Assembly (NCBI GenBank): GCA_003255065.1
Contig: QAOA01001492.1
Coordinates: 1 to 64,000 of the forward strand
Length of the DNA stretch: 64,000 bases
Origin: Cercis canadensis
Taxonomy: Eukaryota; Streptophyta; Magnoliopsida; Fabales; Fabaceae
Direction of reading: 5' to 3'
Shown here: positions 20,595 through 33,780 of the stretch, in pieces
Numbering within the stretch: position 1 is the first letter of the stretch
How the letters are laid out: each line of letters begins with the position of its first letter
The notes under the pieces: model-generated
The model's database searches: none
Seen by the model: only the letters and a program-made list of their open reading frames with translations
What the model was told of the DNA's origin: nothing
Program-made: the position numbers and the translations under genes

Positions 20595-22514
20595 TCTTAA
20601 AGGGAGTAGCATAATACTTGCCTATACTTAAATAGAATAACCACATAATATTGAAGTATATTTTCATAATTTCCCATAATATAACAAGTATTTGCTTAAA
20701 AGTTTTATATTTTTAATACTTCATGGTCTTTAGTTGTAAGTTTTTAGGAGCTTACAATAATTCTCTCAACCACAAAAAAAAAAAAAAAAAACTCTCTAAA
20801 TCCAATTTGGGTGGTCCACAGAATCAATTTATCTACAAAATAAAAAATTTGAAATACTTTTAGATAACTGTTTCAAAAATCATGAGAATCAATTTTGAGA
20901 AAAAGAAATTTCTTTTTGTTTCTTCTTCTTATTAATTTGTCATCACTAATTCAAAATCAATTTTTGAAAAACCTAATCTTTGGTCCTCCATAGATAGTGT
21001 AATTTCAATTTTGTCTTCAAGAATTGATAGGTTTGAGTTGTATTAACAAAAGAAATTTCGATACAAATTAATCTTGTTACTAATAATCATTTATTGGTAA
21101 ATATTTACTAATTACGATACATCATCCCTTGAAAATTGAAGTAGCCTATCTACTTCCTAAACTTTTACCTTACCAAAAACACAATTTTACCTAACATCAC
21201 TTTAAACTAGAATTGATTTTGCACCCATGAGTTTATTTGGAAGTTATCTAACATGCACAAACAAATATAATCAATAAAATTTAGAGTAAAATTCTTTCCT
21301 CTTTTTTATATTTTCACATAATATATACAATGCTCTCCTTATTTTCAAAAGCTACAGAAACTTCCACTAAACTTTGAAATAATGTTACAACTAAGTCCAA
21401 TCTAAGTCAAACGTTAAATCATAATCAAATGGATTAAAATAATATAAAATGTCTATAATATCCTCAATTAGAAGTTAAATTATGACATTTAGTTCTGCCA
21501 GCTGAATCTAACTCCTTAGCATTTTCTAGAATTATTCTAGAGCTGCTATCGGAATTTAATTACTGTAATTTAACTTCATTTTTTTATAACCAAAAATTTA
21601 ATGTGAAGAGAGGCTATCTTATTCTAAGGCTAGGACATATCACAAGTCTTGGTGATGACTTACAATGATACTTACAAATTACCTATTAAAGAAAAATTGC
21701 TCACAATGAGATTCAAACTAGACCTTATAAACGAAGTGTTTTGATTCTTATCAGCTAAATCAACTTCCGTTGACGTAATTTAACTACTAATAAAGAGTAT
21801 TATTATTGATATTTTATATCATTTTTATCCTGAGAACGACCTCAATACTACTCAACCAAATATTAATTAATATGAATCATCATTAGATGATAACAAACAA
21901 CCATATAATATCTATTTACAACACTTGAACACGGTATTGTTCGTAGCTTTAAGTGTTAGTTTGATGAGTCAAGTTTCTACATTCAAAGGATTTATTAGTA
22001 ATGTACTAATTGTCTATAGCGATATCCAAACATTATTGTTGAAGGCCAATAGATATAATTCAAAGCATGATTTCGTCGTTTGTGTAATTAAATAGAATGT
22101 TAAAAAAAAAAAAAAAGTGCCTCTCACAGATTTAATTTGGAGGTGCATCCAAGAATGCTATAAATCATTTTTTTAATATATTATAGGGCAAAAATACGTT
22201 TCAGGTTTTTATGTTTTTTCATTCGCACCCAACGAAAAGATGAGAATGGTCAACTTTTTATTTTGGTAATTTTTACTTTGGGTTTCTGTGTTTTAAAAAG
22301 ATTTGGTTACATAACTTACATTTCTTTTTTCATAATTTTCCCAATTCTCATGACCTTTTTCCCTTTTTGGTAAAATTGAGAAGGACGATCCTTTATACAA
22401 ACTAGTGCATCTCTATTCATAAAATAATCAAAAATATTTTACTCGTTGGGTTTGGAGTACTAAAAATTCCAATTCCCAATATAATAGCAAGTCATGCTTT
22501 TATAATTTAATTTA
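20595..22514. other. Gene-free AT-rich intergenic DNA
   Basis: No coding region is recognised. Poly-A tracts and phrases like ATATCCTCAATTAGAAGTTAA (near 21460) suggest old, diverged MITE remnants, not resolvable by eye. Confidence 0.5.
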
Positions 22515-23062
22515 GGCTTAATTGTAATTTTGATCCCCTATTTTAATTACTTGAACATTTTTGTCTCCCTTCTTTAAAAATGAACTATTGAGTCTCTCTA
22601 TATTCATAAAATGTACAAGTTTAATCCATTGATTTTTAAGTCAAAATTCCTATGTTTATTTTAAGGTGTAAAGTTCTTTTATTCATAATCCCACTGTTCA
22701 GATTGAAGTGTTACATCTTGTGAACCTCTTCACTAAATTTTAGCTTGATCTAACGGTGAGACTCAACCCAAAATATCAAAACCATAAGTTTTCATTTAAC
22801 CAAAAATTTAGAATTTTTCACCGTTAGGTCGAGCTGAAATTTAATGGGAAGATTCACAAGACGTAGCTCTTCAATTTGAATTGTTAGATTATGAATCAGA
22901 GAACTTTACAATATAAAATAAACCTAAGAATTTTGACTTAAAGATAAATGGACTAAACTTATACATTTTATGAATATAGAGGGATTTAATAATTCATTTT
23001 TAAAGAAAGGGGACCAAAACGTTCAATTGGTTAAAATAGGGGACCAAAATTGCAATTACGCC
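22515..23062. mobile_element. Long-hairpin MITE with 9-bp TSD (548 bp)
   Basis: The left end GGCTTAATTGTAATTTTG and the reversed right end GGCGTAATTGCAATTTTGG begin arms that pair over about 260 bp each, almost the whole element. Flanking copies of TTTAATTTA at 22506-22514 and 23063-23071 form a perfect 9-bp TSD, indicating a Mutator-type insertion. The transcript would fold into a near-complete hairpin. Confidence 0.9.
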
Positions 23063-25751
23063 TTTAATTTATGTACCCAAAAAAACAATAATATGTACCA
23101 AAAAATTCATGCTTTAATTTTGAAAACGTGTCAGCATCCAAGTTGATAAAATTGAGTAAACACTTTCTATATATATCTGTAATAATGGATGTAGGGAAAT
23201 TGCTATTTGTGAACAAGTACACGATGAATGACTTTCATCATCAATATGAGGAAACTAATTTGTTTTGTGAAATAAATTTGAATTTTTCAAACCATTATTA
23301 CAATGTGACAACTTTAAAGGATCACCAAATTAATATTTCACACAAATATGGGATAGGATGTGTTTTCCACTGAATTTTTTTTCTATATTCGATTTTTTTT
23401 TTTGTTTGGATGGAAATCACTTCTATATTTAATGTTTTCAAAATTGGGATCATTTTATGGTAAGTTTTATAGAATATACATTGATGCATTTTTTTGAAAA
23501 AGGTTAGAAAGTGTTTCAAAATAGTTACCCAACTTTGCAAAAATAAAATATTTCAAATTATATTACTTTTTTTTTTTAACTAAAATTGCATCATATATAG
23601 TTCATCCCTTGCAAATTGTTAGTAGAAGTTGATTTAGTTACAACATCTGTTTAGGGGCTACAGATATTTTCTAAGAAAAAAGTATTCTTTTTAGCTCTAG
23701 ATAGAGGTTGAGAAATTCAAAATTAGAACTTTTGAAAGAGTTCAAATTTAGAGTAAAAAAAAAATTAGGATATGGTAAAAGGCATAAAGGTTATTAAATC
23801 TGCACCATCCAAGCCAATTAAAAAGAGAAACTAATTTTATTTTTTTTAAAGAGCATGCTTAAGTTTCAAAGAGTTGTTCCACTTATACACCATTTTATTT
23901 TACAAATACATATTTAATAATATTCAAATTTTATTGAGCTCCCTAAAATTTTACAAGATGCTAGTAAAACCTTAATTAAATAGCCTTTTCTACTTGCAGG
24001 CTATTAGTGAACATCCAATTGGTTACATTGGTTATAATAAGAGTTTGTGTATATATATATATATTTGATTTTTTATTGTTAGTGGTCTTTCAGAAAACAA
24101 ATATCTTGATTATGCGCAACCATTTAACTAAGAAAACTTATTCAAATTCATTTGCATTTGATAACTTCAAAATATTCACTAAATTTTATCTCTCACACAA
24201 AAAGATTTGAAGTATGTATTAATTCACAAATTACAATATATTCTGTGTAAGAAAACAATGAGTTTCCCGTTTCCCATTTAATCCACACTTTTTTTTATAC
24301 CTTTTTGTGCTGACTTTGCTACTCTAGTTGTCCTTTGAGTTCTAATTTGTATGTACTTTATATGTAGTAATTAATGTTAATATGTTTGAAAATTTTAAAT
24401 TAGCATCTCTTAAATCTTTTACTTACCATAAATAGTGAAAAATTGTCAGCGCATGTTTTGAAAAAAGTCACACATAACAAGGTGTTGTTTCAATATTTTC
24501 CACTAATTAAGCAGATGATTAAATGACAATAATAAATAAAAGTGGTGCGTGCCGTTGAAGGGGTTATGTTTTTTATTCTTTGCTTCAAATATTCTCAATT
24601 TCTCATTTATTTTCGACGCTGAAAATCCTGCTCTGCAGCTGCCAGTCCACTCTCTCTCTCTCTCTCTCATAGATAGGCACACAAAACACACAGACAATGA
24701 CACACAGTAACTGAGATTCTCTTGGGCTTCACATAAGCTTTGTGGTTGTAACTTGTAATTGATTATCATTTTCTAGGAAACCAAACACAGAAGCATTGTT
24801 GAGAAATGGAAACAAAAATTAGATGCAGACAGAGAGAGTAAGTGAAACATGCACCAATAGGTTTAAATACAGCATGGGAATGGACCATTTACCGAAGATA
24901 GATAAAAGTGTTACATTACAATTTTAATTTAAGGTCTCTTTTTTGTCTTTACCATTAGCTGCCTGTCATGTTTCTTGTTCTTTTTTGCCAAATCATAGGT
25001 TTGAATTCAGCAAATATTAATTATTATATAGGTTCTAGCTTCTAAATTTAAATTTAAGTGGCTGCTAAGCTGTTATATTTTTTTTTTTGGGATAGTGTTA
25101 CATTACTTTTTATTAAGGAAGTTTTGGCATGATGCATGTTTTAAAATTAGTATTTTTTATGAAAATTTTAAAAAATCAAGTTATGCAATTGATAAAATTT
25201 GAGTTAATTGTGTCAAAAAAAATTATTATTTCATTTTATTTTTTAATATTTTTCTAGCAATTTTTTTTTTTGTATTTTTTTTTTATATATATAATAGGGG
25301 TGATCATGTAGCACTATCCCATTTAAAAAGAGAATAGCTTGGGAGTCACCTAAATTTCATTGAGTAAGCTGGTCTTGAACATCAGCTTGCTCTATTTGAG
25401 CTTTATATGCCAACAGATGTTTAATGAAGGAAAGAACTTCTAATTTCGACTAATACTTTTGAATTTGAGAATTATTTTTAGACCAATCAACCTATTTATA
25501 GTTTTTTCTAGACTAACTCAAAAACAAAAAAAAAAAAAAAACAAAACAAAACAAAATACATGGGCAAAAAGAGCTTATGAGATCATCTAACGTGATCATG
25601 GTGATTAGTTACATATAATTGCAACTCTGTTGAAGGCCTCTAATTGGTCCATGTGGTCCTGAGTTGGCGAGAAGTAGGGGAACCCCACAGTACTAGTCCC
25701 TAACTAGTTTGAATAGTTTACACTGAGCTGCTAACTCAATCTCTAGTCAAC
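23063..25751. other. Gene-free stretch with microsatellites
   Basis: No gene is recognised. A short TA run lies near 24051-24064 and a CT run (about 20 bp) near 24651-24668. ORFs in this region are AT-rich or overlap the microsatellite. Confidence 0.5.
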
Positions 25752-26555
25752 TTTGTTTGGATGAGAGGAGAAAATAGAGTGAAAGAAAATATAGAAAAAT
25801 AGAAAATGAAAAAAATAGTTTTTTTTTTTTTTTTTTTGTGTTTGGATATATGGGTTAAAAAATGAGAGGAGAAAAAATAGAAATGATGGGACATTTTTTA
25901 TTTCATAAAATATAAAATTATAAATAAGGATATACAAGTTACTTCACTTATTTTAAATGGGTAAAATTAAAAATATTTTCTCATTGAAAGTTTAAGATGG
26001 AACAAACTTTTAATTTTAGTAACATCATAAAGATCTCAAAAAAATGAATTACTCAGTATGACTCACATTTTAAAATTTTTGACAGAATTTGAGTTTAATA
26101 GGATCAAAAGAAATTACTAATATTATAATATATTTGTTGGCATGTTTTCTGTATTGCTTTATTTATGAATTTTATAAAGAACTAATTGTTTTGACATATA
26201 TTAGGTGACTTGATTTTTTGAGATCTTTACAATGGTACCAAAATCAAAAGTTCATTTTGCCCTAAACTTCTAATTAAATTTTGTATCCAATTTTACCTTT
26301 TAAAATAAGTGAGGTAGCTTAGGATTTCTTAAATATACTCCTAAACTTAAATAGAATAGAAGTTAACTTAAGGACAAAATTGTAATTTTTCGTTCTCCTA
26401 ACCCAACGTGAGTTTTCTCTCCACACCCATATTTTTTACTCACTTTTCTTTCTCTATTGTGTTTCTCTCTTACAACCAAACAAGATAAATTTGTTTCTCA
26501 CCCTAATTTTCTCAACACTTTTTCTCTTCTCCCTTTTCCTCTCAAACCAAACACA
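25752..26555. mobile_element. MITE with TTTGTTTGG-type ends, carrying a nested MITE
   Basis: The left end TTTGTTTGGATGAGAGGAG pairs with the reversed right end TGTGTTTGGTTTGAGAGG. Both continue as purine-rich arms. Such GTTTGG/CCAAAC ends are common in plant MITEs. The interior is interrupted by the foldback element at 25988-26270. A TSD is not evident. Confidence 0.5.
25988..26270. mobile_element. Foldback MITE nested in the preceding element
   Basis: The left arm starts AGTTTAAGATGGAACAAAC and the reversed right arm AGTTTAGGGCAAAATGAAC. The core GTAAAGATCTCAAAAAA is shared with the MITE at 20229. It therefore belongs to the same or a related family. Confidence 0.5.
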
Positions 26556-29500
26556 GGGTAAACGTGGATTTGCTCACATTTGATACGTGGTTTTGATCAA
26601 GCCCTCAACTCCACCTTTCCTAACAGGTTTATACTTTATATAGAAAAGAAAGTTAAAAATAAATACTACAATGAAAAAATTATCCATCAAAACTTTTAAG
26701 AAAATGAGAAAAAGATCAAGCTCCACTATTTCTGAGATGCATGGAATGCCATTACAGAGATAAATGAACAACAATTGGGTAACTGTGTATTCCCATGATT
26801 TATAGCTCAAAGAAAGATTTAATCATATCAAAGTGTGAGAACAACTGGAATGAAAAACTGGCACAATTATTTTAAACAATTTTTAATACTACAAAAGAAG
26901 TTTTACACATAAGGTATTTAAAATTTTAATTCACTAACCATGTAAAAAGATTTTACATAATTATTGGATCACATATTGTCGTATATGAAAAACTGTTAAA
27001 TTCATTTATTGTTTTTACTTTGATGATATGACATTTTTTTTGTATAATGATAGTCTATAAAATTTTACTTCAACAATGAATCATATTTGAACTCTATATA
27101 TAAACCGTCATTAAGTCAACAAATAAAAAATATTTTGAATATTATTTCGTACTGTAAAAGGAAAGTTATAATGAAGCCCTTTAAATTATTAGTTCCCCTC
27201 GCAGAGTTTCATGATGATTTTACCGTTGCAAATTATTCTATTATATGTTAACGTTGTAGTGATCAGCATGTTGTTAGATACAAATTGATTCATCTTAATT
27301 ATAGTTAACGATTTCAATTTTACTTTTGTAAATATTTATTGTAGTTTTTTAAATTAAAGAATTTTAACATGTCAGTAGATAACTAGATATAACTTCGCTG
27401 CCTGAAATCTTCTGAATGGAAGCCTCCAAGACAAGTCAATGTTTTATATGCATCGTGAAGAAAAATATTCAAAAGAATGGATTTTATATTTGGTAAAAGG
27501 ACCTTCTTGTCGTCTAGAATAATATCTCTACATGATCCCTAATATTCTTCGTCCAAAAGTTCCTGTCTTTTTCTTCAGCACTAGGGAGAATGCAGGGGTT
27601 AGGTGATACCATATAATGTATATATATATATATATATAAAATAACCAGAATGCCCTCAGTTAGCCATTAACTTCTTGCAGCTAAATCCTATTTAGTTGAG
27701 AGTATTGTAGTCATTTGATACAATTTTTGTCTCCTTTGAACATATATGATTTAGCGGATTGGACTAAATTGTAGCTTTTTTCAAAGTTTAAGGGATGTTT
27801 ATGTAGGTTTTAATAAACGAAAGGAGGACCATATATATATGAAGAAATACGGGAAGGGCAGAGTATTTTATTCAAAAGTTTTTAAAGTTTTCCTGAAATA
27901 ATTTTCGCCAAAATGTTAGACTATGAAGTATGGTGAAAAGTCTCTCACACCCAATAATTTGAATCCTTCTATAGATACAGACAAAGGATAGGTAATATGT
28001 GGAGTGATGTTGCTATAGATTACATCTAGGAGAAGTCTTGAGCTCCCTTACCAACTTACCTAAGAGATTCTAAAGAGGTGCTTGAAGTCTCTGGTGGAGT
28101 GATCCCTTGGTCCGAAGCCCACTAATCCAATAACCAAATATTAGTTCCCTTGATTAGGCGTATGGCCTTGTGGCGATCTATATCTTTAGGGGTGAGGTCT
28201 ATGACCTCGTGACAACAGTCAAGAGGTGTCTTAATCTTGACCCTAAGTCTGTGACCATCTCTATATGGTGAAGACTTGCAAATGGTCATACTTGGGAATG
28301 CTCTAATGGCACTCTAAGATCCAAGCATGTTATGTCCTGGGAGAATCCTCAAGGGAGACAATCGATCTTAATTAGGAGTCATTACAGATTGAGGAATCCC
28401 TCTCAAGGCAGCTGTAGCCGAGTCAATCATCCTCTGAAGGATTGTGGTGGCTTCCTCAAAGAAAATCTGCACTCTAAGGCATCTTTAGGTGCAGGATGGA
28501 CTCTATGGGATCCATCCTTAATCTTAACATTATCTTAAATCATCCTTAACAAAACCCCGTATTTACAGAAACTTTTACATTTATTGGCTTGAAATTTCCT
28601 GCATTTACTGTTTGAAATTTTCGACATGATAATAGACTTTTGGTGCCTTATTTTCTGCATCAATGATGGTCAGTTGGTCACTGTTTGTCTCATTTTTCTG
28701 TCTTCTTAAATTTAATTTTTTGCATCAATAATGGTCTGACATTCTGCACCGAGTGCCTATCCTCATTGGTTCACTGCACTGTTTTTGCTCATTTTACTAT
28801 AACACTTTGACCAATTTTTCAGAACTGTTTGGGGTTTAGCTTACGTCCATATGCTTGCTGCGCTTCTCTTGTTGCATATGGTCCATTTTTGAAGATCCAA
28901 TGTGTGTCTTTGGCTTTTTGAGTAAAATAAATAAAGAAAGTGAGTAAGTATAGAGAAATGAAGAGTAAAAGGAAATAATGGTAGAGAAGGAAAGCAAAAG
29001 AAGGAAGATAGTTACTGACATGCACTAACAATGTGTTCTTGATTCTTTGTTAAAGAAGACATGTGTCTAGTGCTTACACATATTACTGTGAGAGTTGTTC
29101 ATTTTCTCGGGGTTATAGAAATAGGATTCTTTGGTGTTGCATTATTTGGTATAGTTCTTTTATGTGCTCTTGGATGTAACATGTACCCAAAGACATTGCA
29201 AAATGAAAACCAATAGTGAAACCAAACCAACACCACCCGTCTTATCGGAATATTAATAAGATGGCCAAATATCATGAATACCCAAACCTGCCATCTTTTT
29301 GTTTTTTTTTTACTCTCTCTCTTTATGTTTGGCAAGAGTTAGAATTGTCAAAATTTGGGCTCATCCCATTTAAAATTATGGCTTTAGCCTGTATAAAACT
29401 GGATTAGGGCTTGAATTTTGAGGCTCAATTAAAATTGGACCTTTTTATGCCCAACTTAATTTAGGATGGCCCATTTCTTCACCACTTGATTATTTCTTGA

Positions 29501-29570
29501 TTGCATAACTCATTTCATAAATTTTTGTTAAATAAAATAAGAATGGTTCTTACTCAAATGACATGACAAG
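26556..29570. other. Gene-free region, probably old retroelement DNA
   Basis: No intact coding region is seen. A TA microsatellite lies at about 27618-27638. The stretch from about 27925 is less AT-rich and LTR-like or UTR-like, and phrases such as TGCATCAATAATGGTC recur between 28660 and 28740. The stretch next to 29570 may be internal sequence of the old gypsy element that continues at 38626. Confidence 0.35.
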
Positions 29571-29880
29571 TGTAGATACTCAATATTTGGCCCAACATCA
29601 CTAGGCCCATCCGGCCAGAGGCCCATACATACAAACAGATGCATGCCTCTCATACCTCCCCAGTCTCACATATAAATACTCCCTCCAAGACAGGTATGAG
29701 ATCTTTTTAGCAAAACCCAATACGATATTCCCATTAGCTCGGAGATGACTAATTTAAGCATCGGAGCTCGGGTCATGCACCCGAATCCAAGCTCTTTTTT
29801 GTCTACAGGTCTAGGATAAGTGATTCATGCCCTCCGGTCTCACGTGCTGGTCTCATGCTGGTCAAAACCGGGCATCGTCA
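29571..29880 (+). repeat. 5' LTR of the gypsy element
   Basis: 310 bp, TG...CA, with a TATA-like ATATAAATACTCC near 29670. Confidence 0.92.
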
Positions 29881-29900
29881 TTTGGTGCTGTCTGTGGGAA
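29881..29900 (+). promoter_or_regulatory. Gypsy primer-binding region
   Basis: TTTGGTGCTGTCTGTGGGAA directly follows the LTR. It is a diverged form of the TTTGGCGCCGTCTGTGGGAA seen after the LTR in many plant gypsy elements. Confidence 0.7.
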
Positions 29901-31408
29901 ACGAAGCTTCCTTCTTTCCCAAGAAACAAATCTCATTGAGCGATCCTGCTTTGATAGCCATAGACCCCTCCAAGCAGCCCGAGCACCTACCTTTTCCGCC
30001 CGCTAACACTCCTCCACCTGCAGGACCCCTTTTCCAACTGGACACCACTAGAAAGTCGCCGCCATCTCCCATTCGCCGAGCATTCTGTAGTCTAGGAGCT
30101 TCCCAGGAATCCCCCGCGCAGGAGAGCGCCCAACAGGCCACCCTATCTTTCCTGCTCCAGGAAATTCAAGCCCTTAAACAAGAAAGAGCGGCGGATAAAG
30201 CCGAGATCAAAGAATTGAAAAGGCTTCAGCAGTGCAGTGGCTCAATAAGGGAAACCCTTGTTCGAGAAGGCCCTCCGCCACCTCGAGTTTCCCTTCAGGA
30301 GACGCCATCCCCAGGCCGACGTCAGAAAACCCACCCAGCAGAAGAAGTCGGAGAGAGTCAATCCTCCTTTCGCGCCCAAAGCCGAGGAGCTTCTCTGCAG
30401 GTGCCCGTCTCCAACCAACATTTACCATCAAGCGGGGACAGGCAGAAGAGAGCTGTTAAGCACCCCTTCATCGAAAACATTATGAATTACCCTTTACCGA
30501 GCAACTTTAAGCAGCCCAACCTTGATTCATATGATGGATCCACCGACCCCCGAGAGCATCTAGAGAACTACAACTCGATGATGCTCTTAGTAGGTTTAGC
30601 TGAGGAAATCATGTGCCGAGCTTTTCCCACTACCTTGCATCGAGCAGCTCTTCAATGGTTCTCCAACCTCCCGCCCAACAGCATATCACATTTTGATCAA
30701 GTTTCCGAGCTCCTGCAGGCTCGCTTCTCTACAAGCATGACCCACCAAAGATCCTCAGCCGTTCTAGCAACACTAAGGCAAGGAGGATCCGAGCCCCTCA
30801 AAGAATACATGGAGCGATACATCAAGCTTTCCCTCCAGGTTCGCGACTTGACTGAGCCGGTCGCCATGCATGCAATCCAGGCAGGGCTCCAACCCAGGCG
30901 TTTGCACGAGCACCTCACCCTCTACCCACCAGCGAGCTTGTCTGATCTCTTGACTAGGGTAGCGAAGCACATCAACCTCGAGGAAGTACTGGGGCATGAT
31001 GAAAAGGGCAAAGCAGTCCGAGACAAAAAACTCCCAGAGGAAAGGAAAACCAGCAAAAGAGAGAGATCACCCACCCGACCTCGCTTTAACAGTTACACCC
31101 CTCTGAACCAAAGTCGGGCGAGGGTGCTTGAAGAAATATGCCACACAAAGTTGGCCCAGTTGCCACCGCCCAAAAAGACTGTAGGAACCGAAAATGACAA
31201 GTATTGCGCCTTCCATAGAGGTCGAGGGCATGACACCAATGATTGCAGACACCTGCAAAACGTCATCGAGGACCTCATTCAAAAGGGGTACCTACAACAT
31301 TATCGGGTCGAGCCCTCGCCACCGGCTCAGCAAGCTCACAGAGAGCATCAACACAGAAACAGGTCCCCATCGAGAAATCGACCTCCTCGCCAAGAGCGAA
31401 ATCACTAG
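29901..31408 (+). pseudogene. Gypsy gag
   Basis: An open frame of about 500 codons; the frame is already open inside the LTR and no suitable ATG follows the primer site, so the native start seems lost. It has a Pro-rich N-terminus, a coiled segment (LLQEIQALKQERAADKAEIK), then the retrotransposon gag domain (NLDSYDGSTDPREHLENY, LHRAALQWFSNLP, LTRVAKHINLEE) and a zinc knuckle YCAFHRGRGHDTNDC. It ends at TAG 31406-31408; the same frame continues into protease, so this stop is a nonsense change in a gag-pro polyprotein. Confidence 0.85.
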
Positions 31409-31411
31409 GGC

Positions 31412-32348
31412 GACAGGGCCCCACCGAGAAATCCCCCACATCAGCACGTCGACTCGAGGTAGAACATGGTCGGAACTATCAACACCATTGCAGGAGGAGG
31501 ACCTTCCAAATCGGCCAGAAAGAGACATGAGAAGGTGGCCCGAAAGCATAAAAAGGAGGTCTTCCACACAACTGTAGCCAAGAGGTCCAGGCCACAACCC
31601 ACTATCTCCTTCTCCGACGCCGACTTCAGAGATATTGATCCCGAGCATGACGACTCGGTGGTCATATCCTGTCTCATCGCAAATTATGAAGTTTGGAAGG
31701 TTCTGGTGGACCAAGGCAGCTCAACGGACATCTTGTTTTATCACACATTCGCCTAGCTCGGCATACCCACCTCAGATTTGGAGAGCTGCATAGGAACCTT
31801 AGTGGGATTTTCAGGCGCGCATGTTGAAGTCAAAGGCACTATCACACTGAGAGCTACCCTAGGAGATTTCCCGCACTTAGCAAGTGCCGATGTTCGTTTC
31901 CTAGTGGTAGACTGTAAGTCCGCCTACAATGTCATATTGGGGAGGCCATCCCTGAACAAGATTAAAGCAGTAATCTCAACCAAACACCTGTTGCTCAAAT
32001 TTTCAACTATCTCGGGGGAGGTCGGGCAGGTAAGAGGTGATCAACTACTAGGCAGAACATGCTACAACATCAGCCTGTCCATCGATTGTTCCAAATCAAA
32101 GGGATCAGAAAGCATTGGCTCGGTGCCTACCAGCTCCTCCATTCCCATCAGCAAGCTTGACAACCGAGGGGAAAATCAAAACACCCGCCCCGAGCCCAAA
32201 GGCGAGCTCATTCCAGTACAAGTGGCAAGCCATCCTGATCAGACGGTTAAAGTAGGGACCACCATTTCCCCATCAGCACTAAAGAAGCTAACCAACCTAT
32301 TAGTGGTCAACACCGACCTATTTGCATGGACAGCAGCAGACATGTCAG
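31412..32348 (+). pseudogene. Gypsy aspartic protease region and start of the RT linker
   Basis: Same frame as gag: INTIAGGGPSKSARKRH, then the protease block VLVDQGSSTDILF (Gln replaces the Thr usual in D-T/S-G), and AYNVILGRPSLNKIKAVIST. TAG at 31754-31756 replaces a Gln codon. The frame ends in LFAWTAADMSG, the start of the linker that precedes RT in this lineage, and is joined at about 32348 to integrase sequence. Confidence 0.85.
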
Positions 32349-32995
32349 GTTCGACATCCCCCACACAATAACAACCGACAATGGAACCTAGTTTACGGAC
32401 TCAGGATTCAGGCAATTTTGCGTCGACCTCCACATCAGACTGAACTTCACCTCGGTCGAGCACCCACAAGCCAACGGCTAGGCTGAGGTGGCAAACCGAA
32501 TAATATTAGAAGGACTGAAGAAAATGCTGGATCAGACTAAAGGCAAGTGGACAAAAGAATTTCCATGGGTCCTCTGGTCCTACAGAACTACCTCACAAAC
32601 CTCCACTGGAGAATCACCTTACAGACTGACATATGGTACTGAAGCCATGATTTCGATTGAAATAGGCGAGCCCAGCCGACGAAGGGAGCTATTTGACGCA
32701 GAGCAAAATCAAGAGCAGCTGCATATGGACCTCGACTTACTCGACAAAGTTAGAGAAAAAGCCCGGCTCAAGGCAATGGCCTACAAACAAAAGATCTTCA
32801 GGTATTACAATGCCAAAGTGAGGCCCAAGAACTTTCAACAGGGAGACCTCGTGCTCAGAAAAGCAACCATCACCAGGAAGCATCTCGCCGAAGGCAAACT
32901 AGCCCCAAACTGGGAATGCCCTTATTGAATCCACGAGGTGTTGGGAAAAAGGGCATATAAGTTGGAAACCCTATTTGGGACTCTCATCTTGAGGA
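32349..32995 (+). pseudogene. Gypsy integrase core and C-terminus, fragment
   Basis: It begins abruptly at FDIPHTITTDNGT, the second catalytic Asp block of the integrase core. It continues with EHPQANG, WVLWSYRTTSQTSTGESPYR and the C-terminal GDLVLRKA and WECPY blocks. TAG at 32389-32391 and 32479-32481 stand where Gln is expected, and TGA at 32926-32928 where Trp is expected. RT, RNase H and the integrase N-terminus are absent. Confidence 0.85.
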
Positions 32996-33043
32996 CATGG
33001 AATGTACTGAATCTCCGCCTATATATACAGTGAAGTTATCCAC

Positions 33044-33405
33044 ACCAATGTCCTCTCAAAGCTCATACCGAGCTCCAAAACAAGGCCAATGCCCTTAAAA
33101 GGACCAATGTCCTCTCAAAGCTCCTACCGAGCTCCAAAACAAGGGTCAATGCCCTTAAAAGGACCAATGTCCTCTCAAAGCTTCTACCGAGCTCCAAAAC
33201 AAGGGCCAATGCCCTTAAAAGGATCAATGTCTTCTCAAAGCTCATACTGAGCTCCAAAACAAGGACCAATGTCCTCTCAAAGCTCTTACCGAGCTCCAAA
33301 ACAAGGGCCAATGCCCTTAATAGGACCAATGTCCTCTCAAAGCTCCTACCGAGCTCCAAAAAAAGGACCAATACCCGTAAACGGACCAACGTCTCATACC
33401 AAGCT
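33044..33405 (+). repeat. Minisatellite, about 60-bp units, six copies
   Basis: Units of the type ACCAATGTCCTCTCAAAGCT + CCTACCGAGCTCC + AAAACAAGGGCCAATGCCC repeat with a 60-bp period, with one shorter unit. They lie in the 3' noncoding part of the gypsy element. Confidence 0.9.
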
Positions 33406-33469
33406 CCAATACGACTAAAAAGACTAATGTCCCCTACACGACACCCATCAACTTCAACCACCCACAATT

Positions 33470-33780
33470 TTAAATGTTTAAGTCCTTCGATTCCGATCAA
33501 GGCATATTTAAATGATTAAGTCCTTCGATTCCGATCAAGGCATGTTTAAATGTTTAAGTCCTTTGATTCCGATCAAGGCATATTTAAATGATGAAGTCCT
33601 CCGATTCCGATCAAGGCATATTTAAATGATTAAGTCCTCCGATTCCGATCAAGGCATATTTAAATGTTTAAGTCCTTCGATTCCGATCAAGGCATATCTA
33701 AATGTTTAAGTTCTTTGATTCCGATCAAGGCATATTTAAATGATTAAGTCCTTCGATTCCGATCAAGACAGATTTAAATG
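33470..33780 (+). repeat. Minisatellite, 38-bp units, left part (about eight copies)
   Basis: Units contain TTAAGTCCTTCGATTCCGAT + CAAGGCATATTTAAATG. The array continues at 35328 after the hAT insertion, which duplicated TTTAAATG of one unit. Confidence 0.9.

Noticed and set aside
29878..31714. Several minus-strand ORFs opposite gypsy gag and protease
   Set aside because: Shadows of the coding strand; the plus frame has clear gag and protease motifs.
33063..33500. Minus-strand ORF of 145 aa with a repeated peptide
   Set aside because: It is the translation of the 60-bp minisatellite; 60 is divisible by three, so the frame stays open by chance.
33044..33780. Regular repeats resembling a CRISPR array
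   Set aside because: The units are contiguous 60-bp and 38-bp tandem repeats without unique spacers, in a plant retrotransposon.
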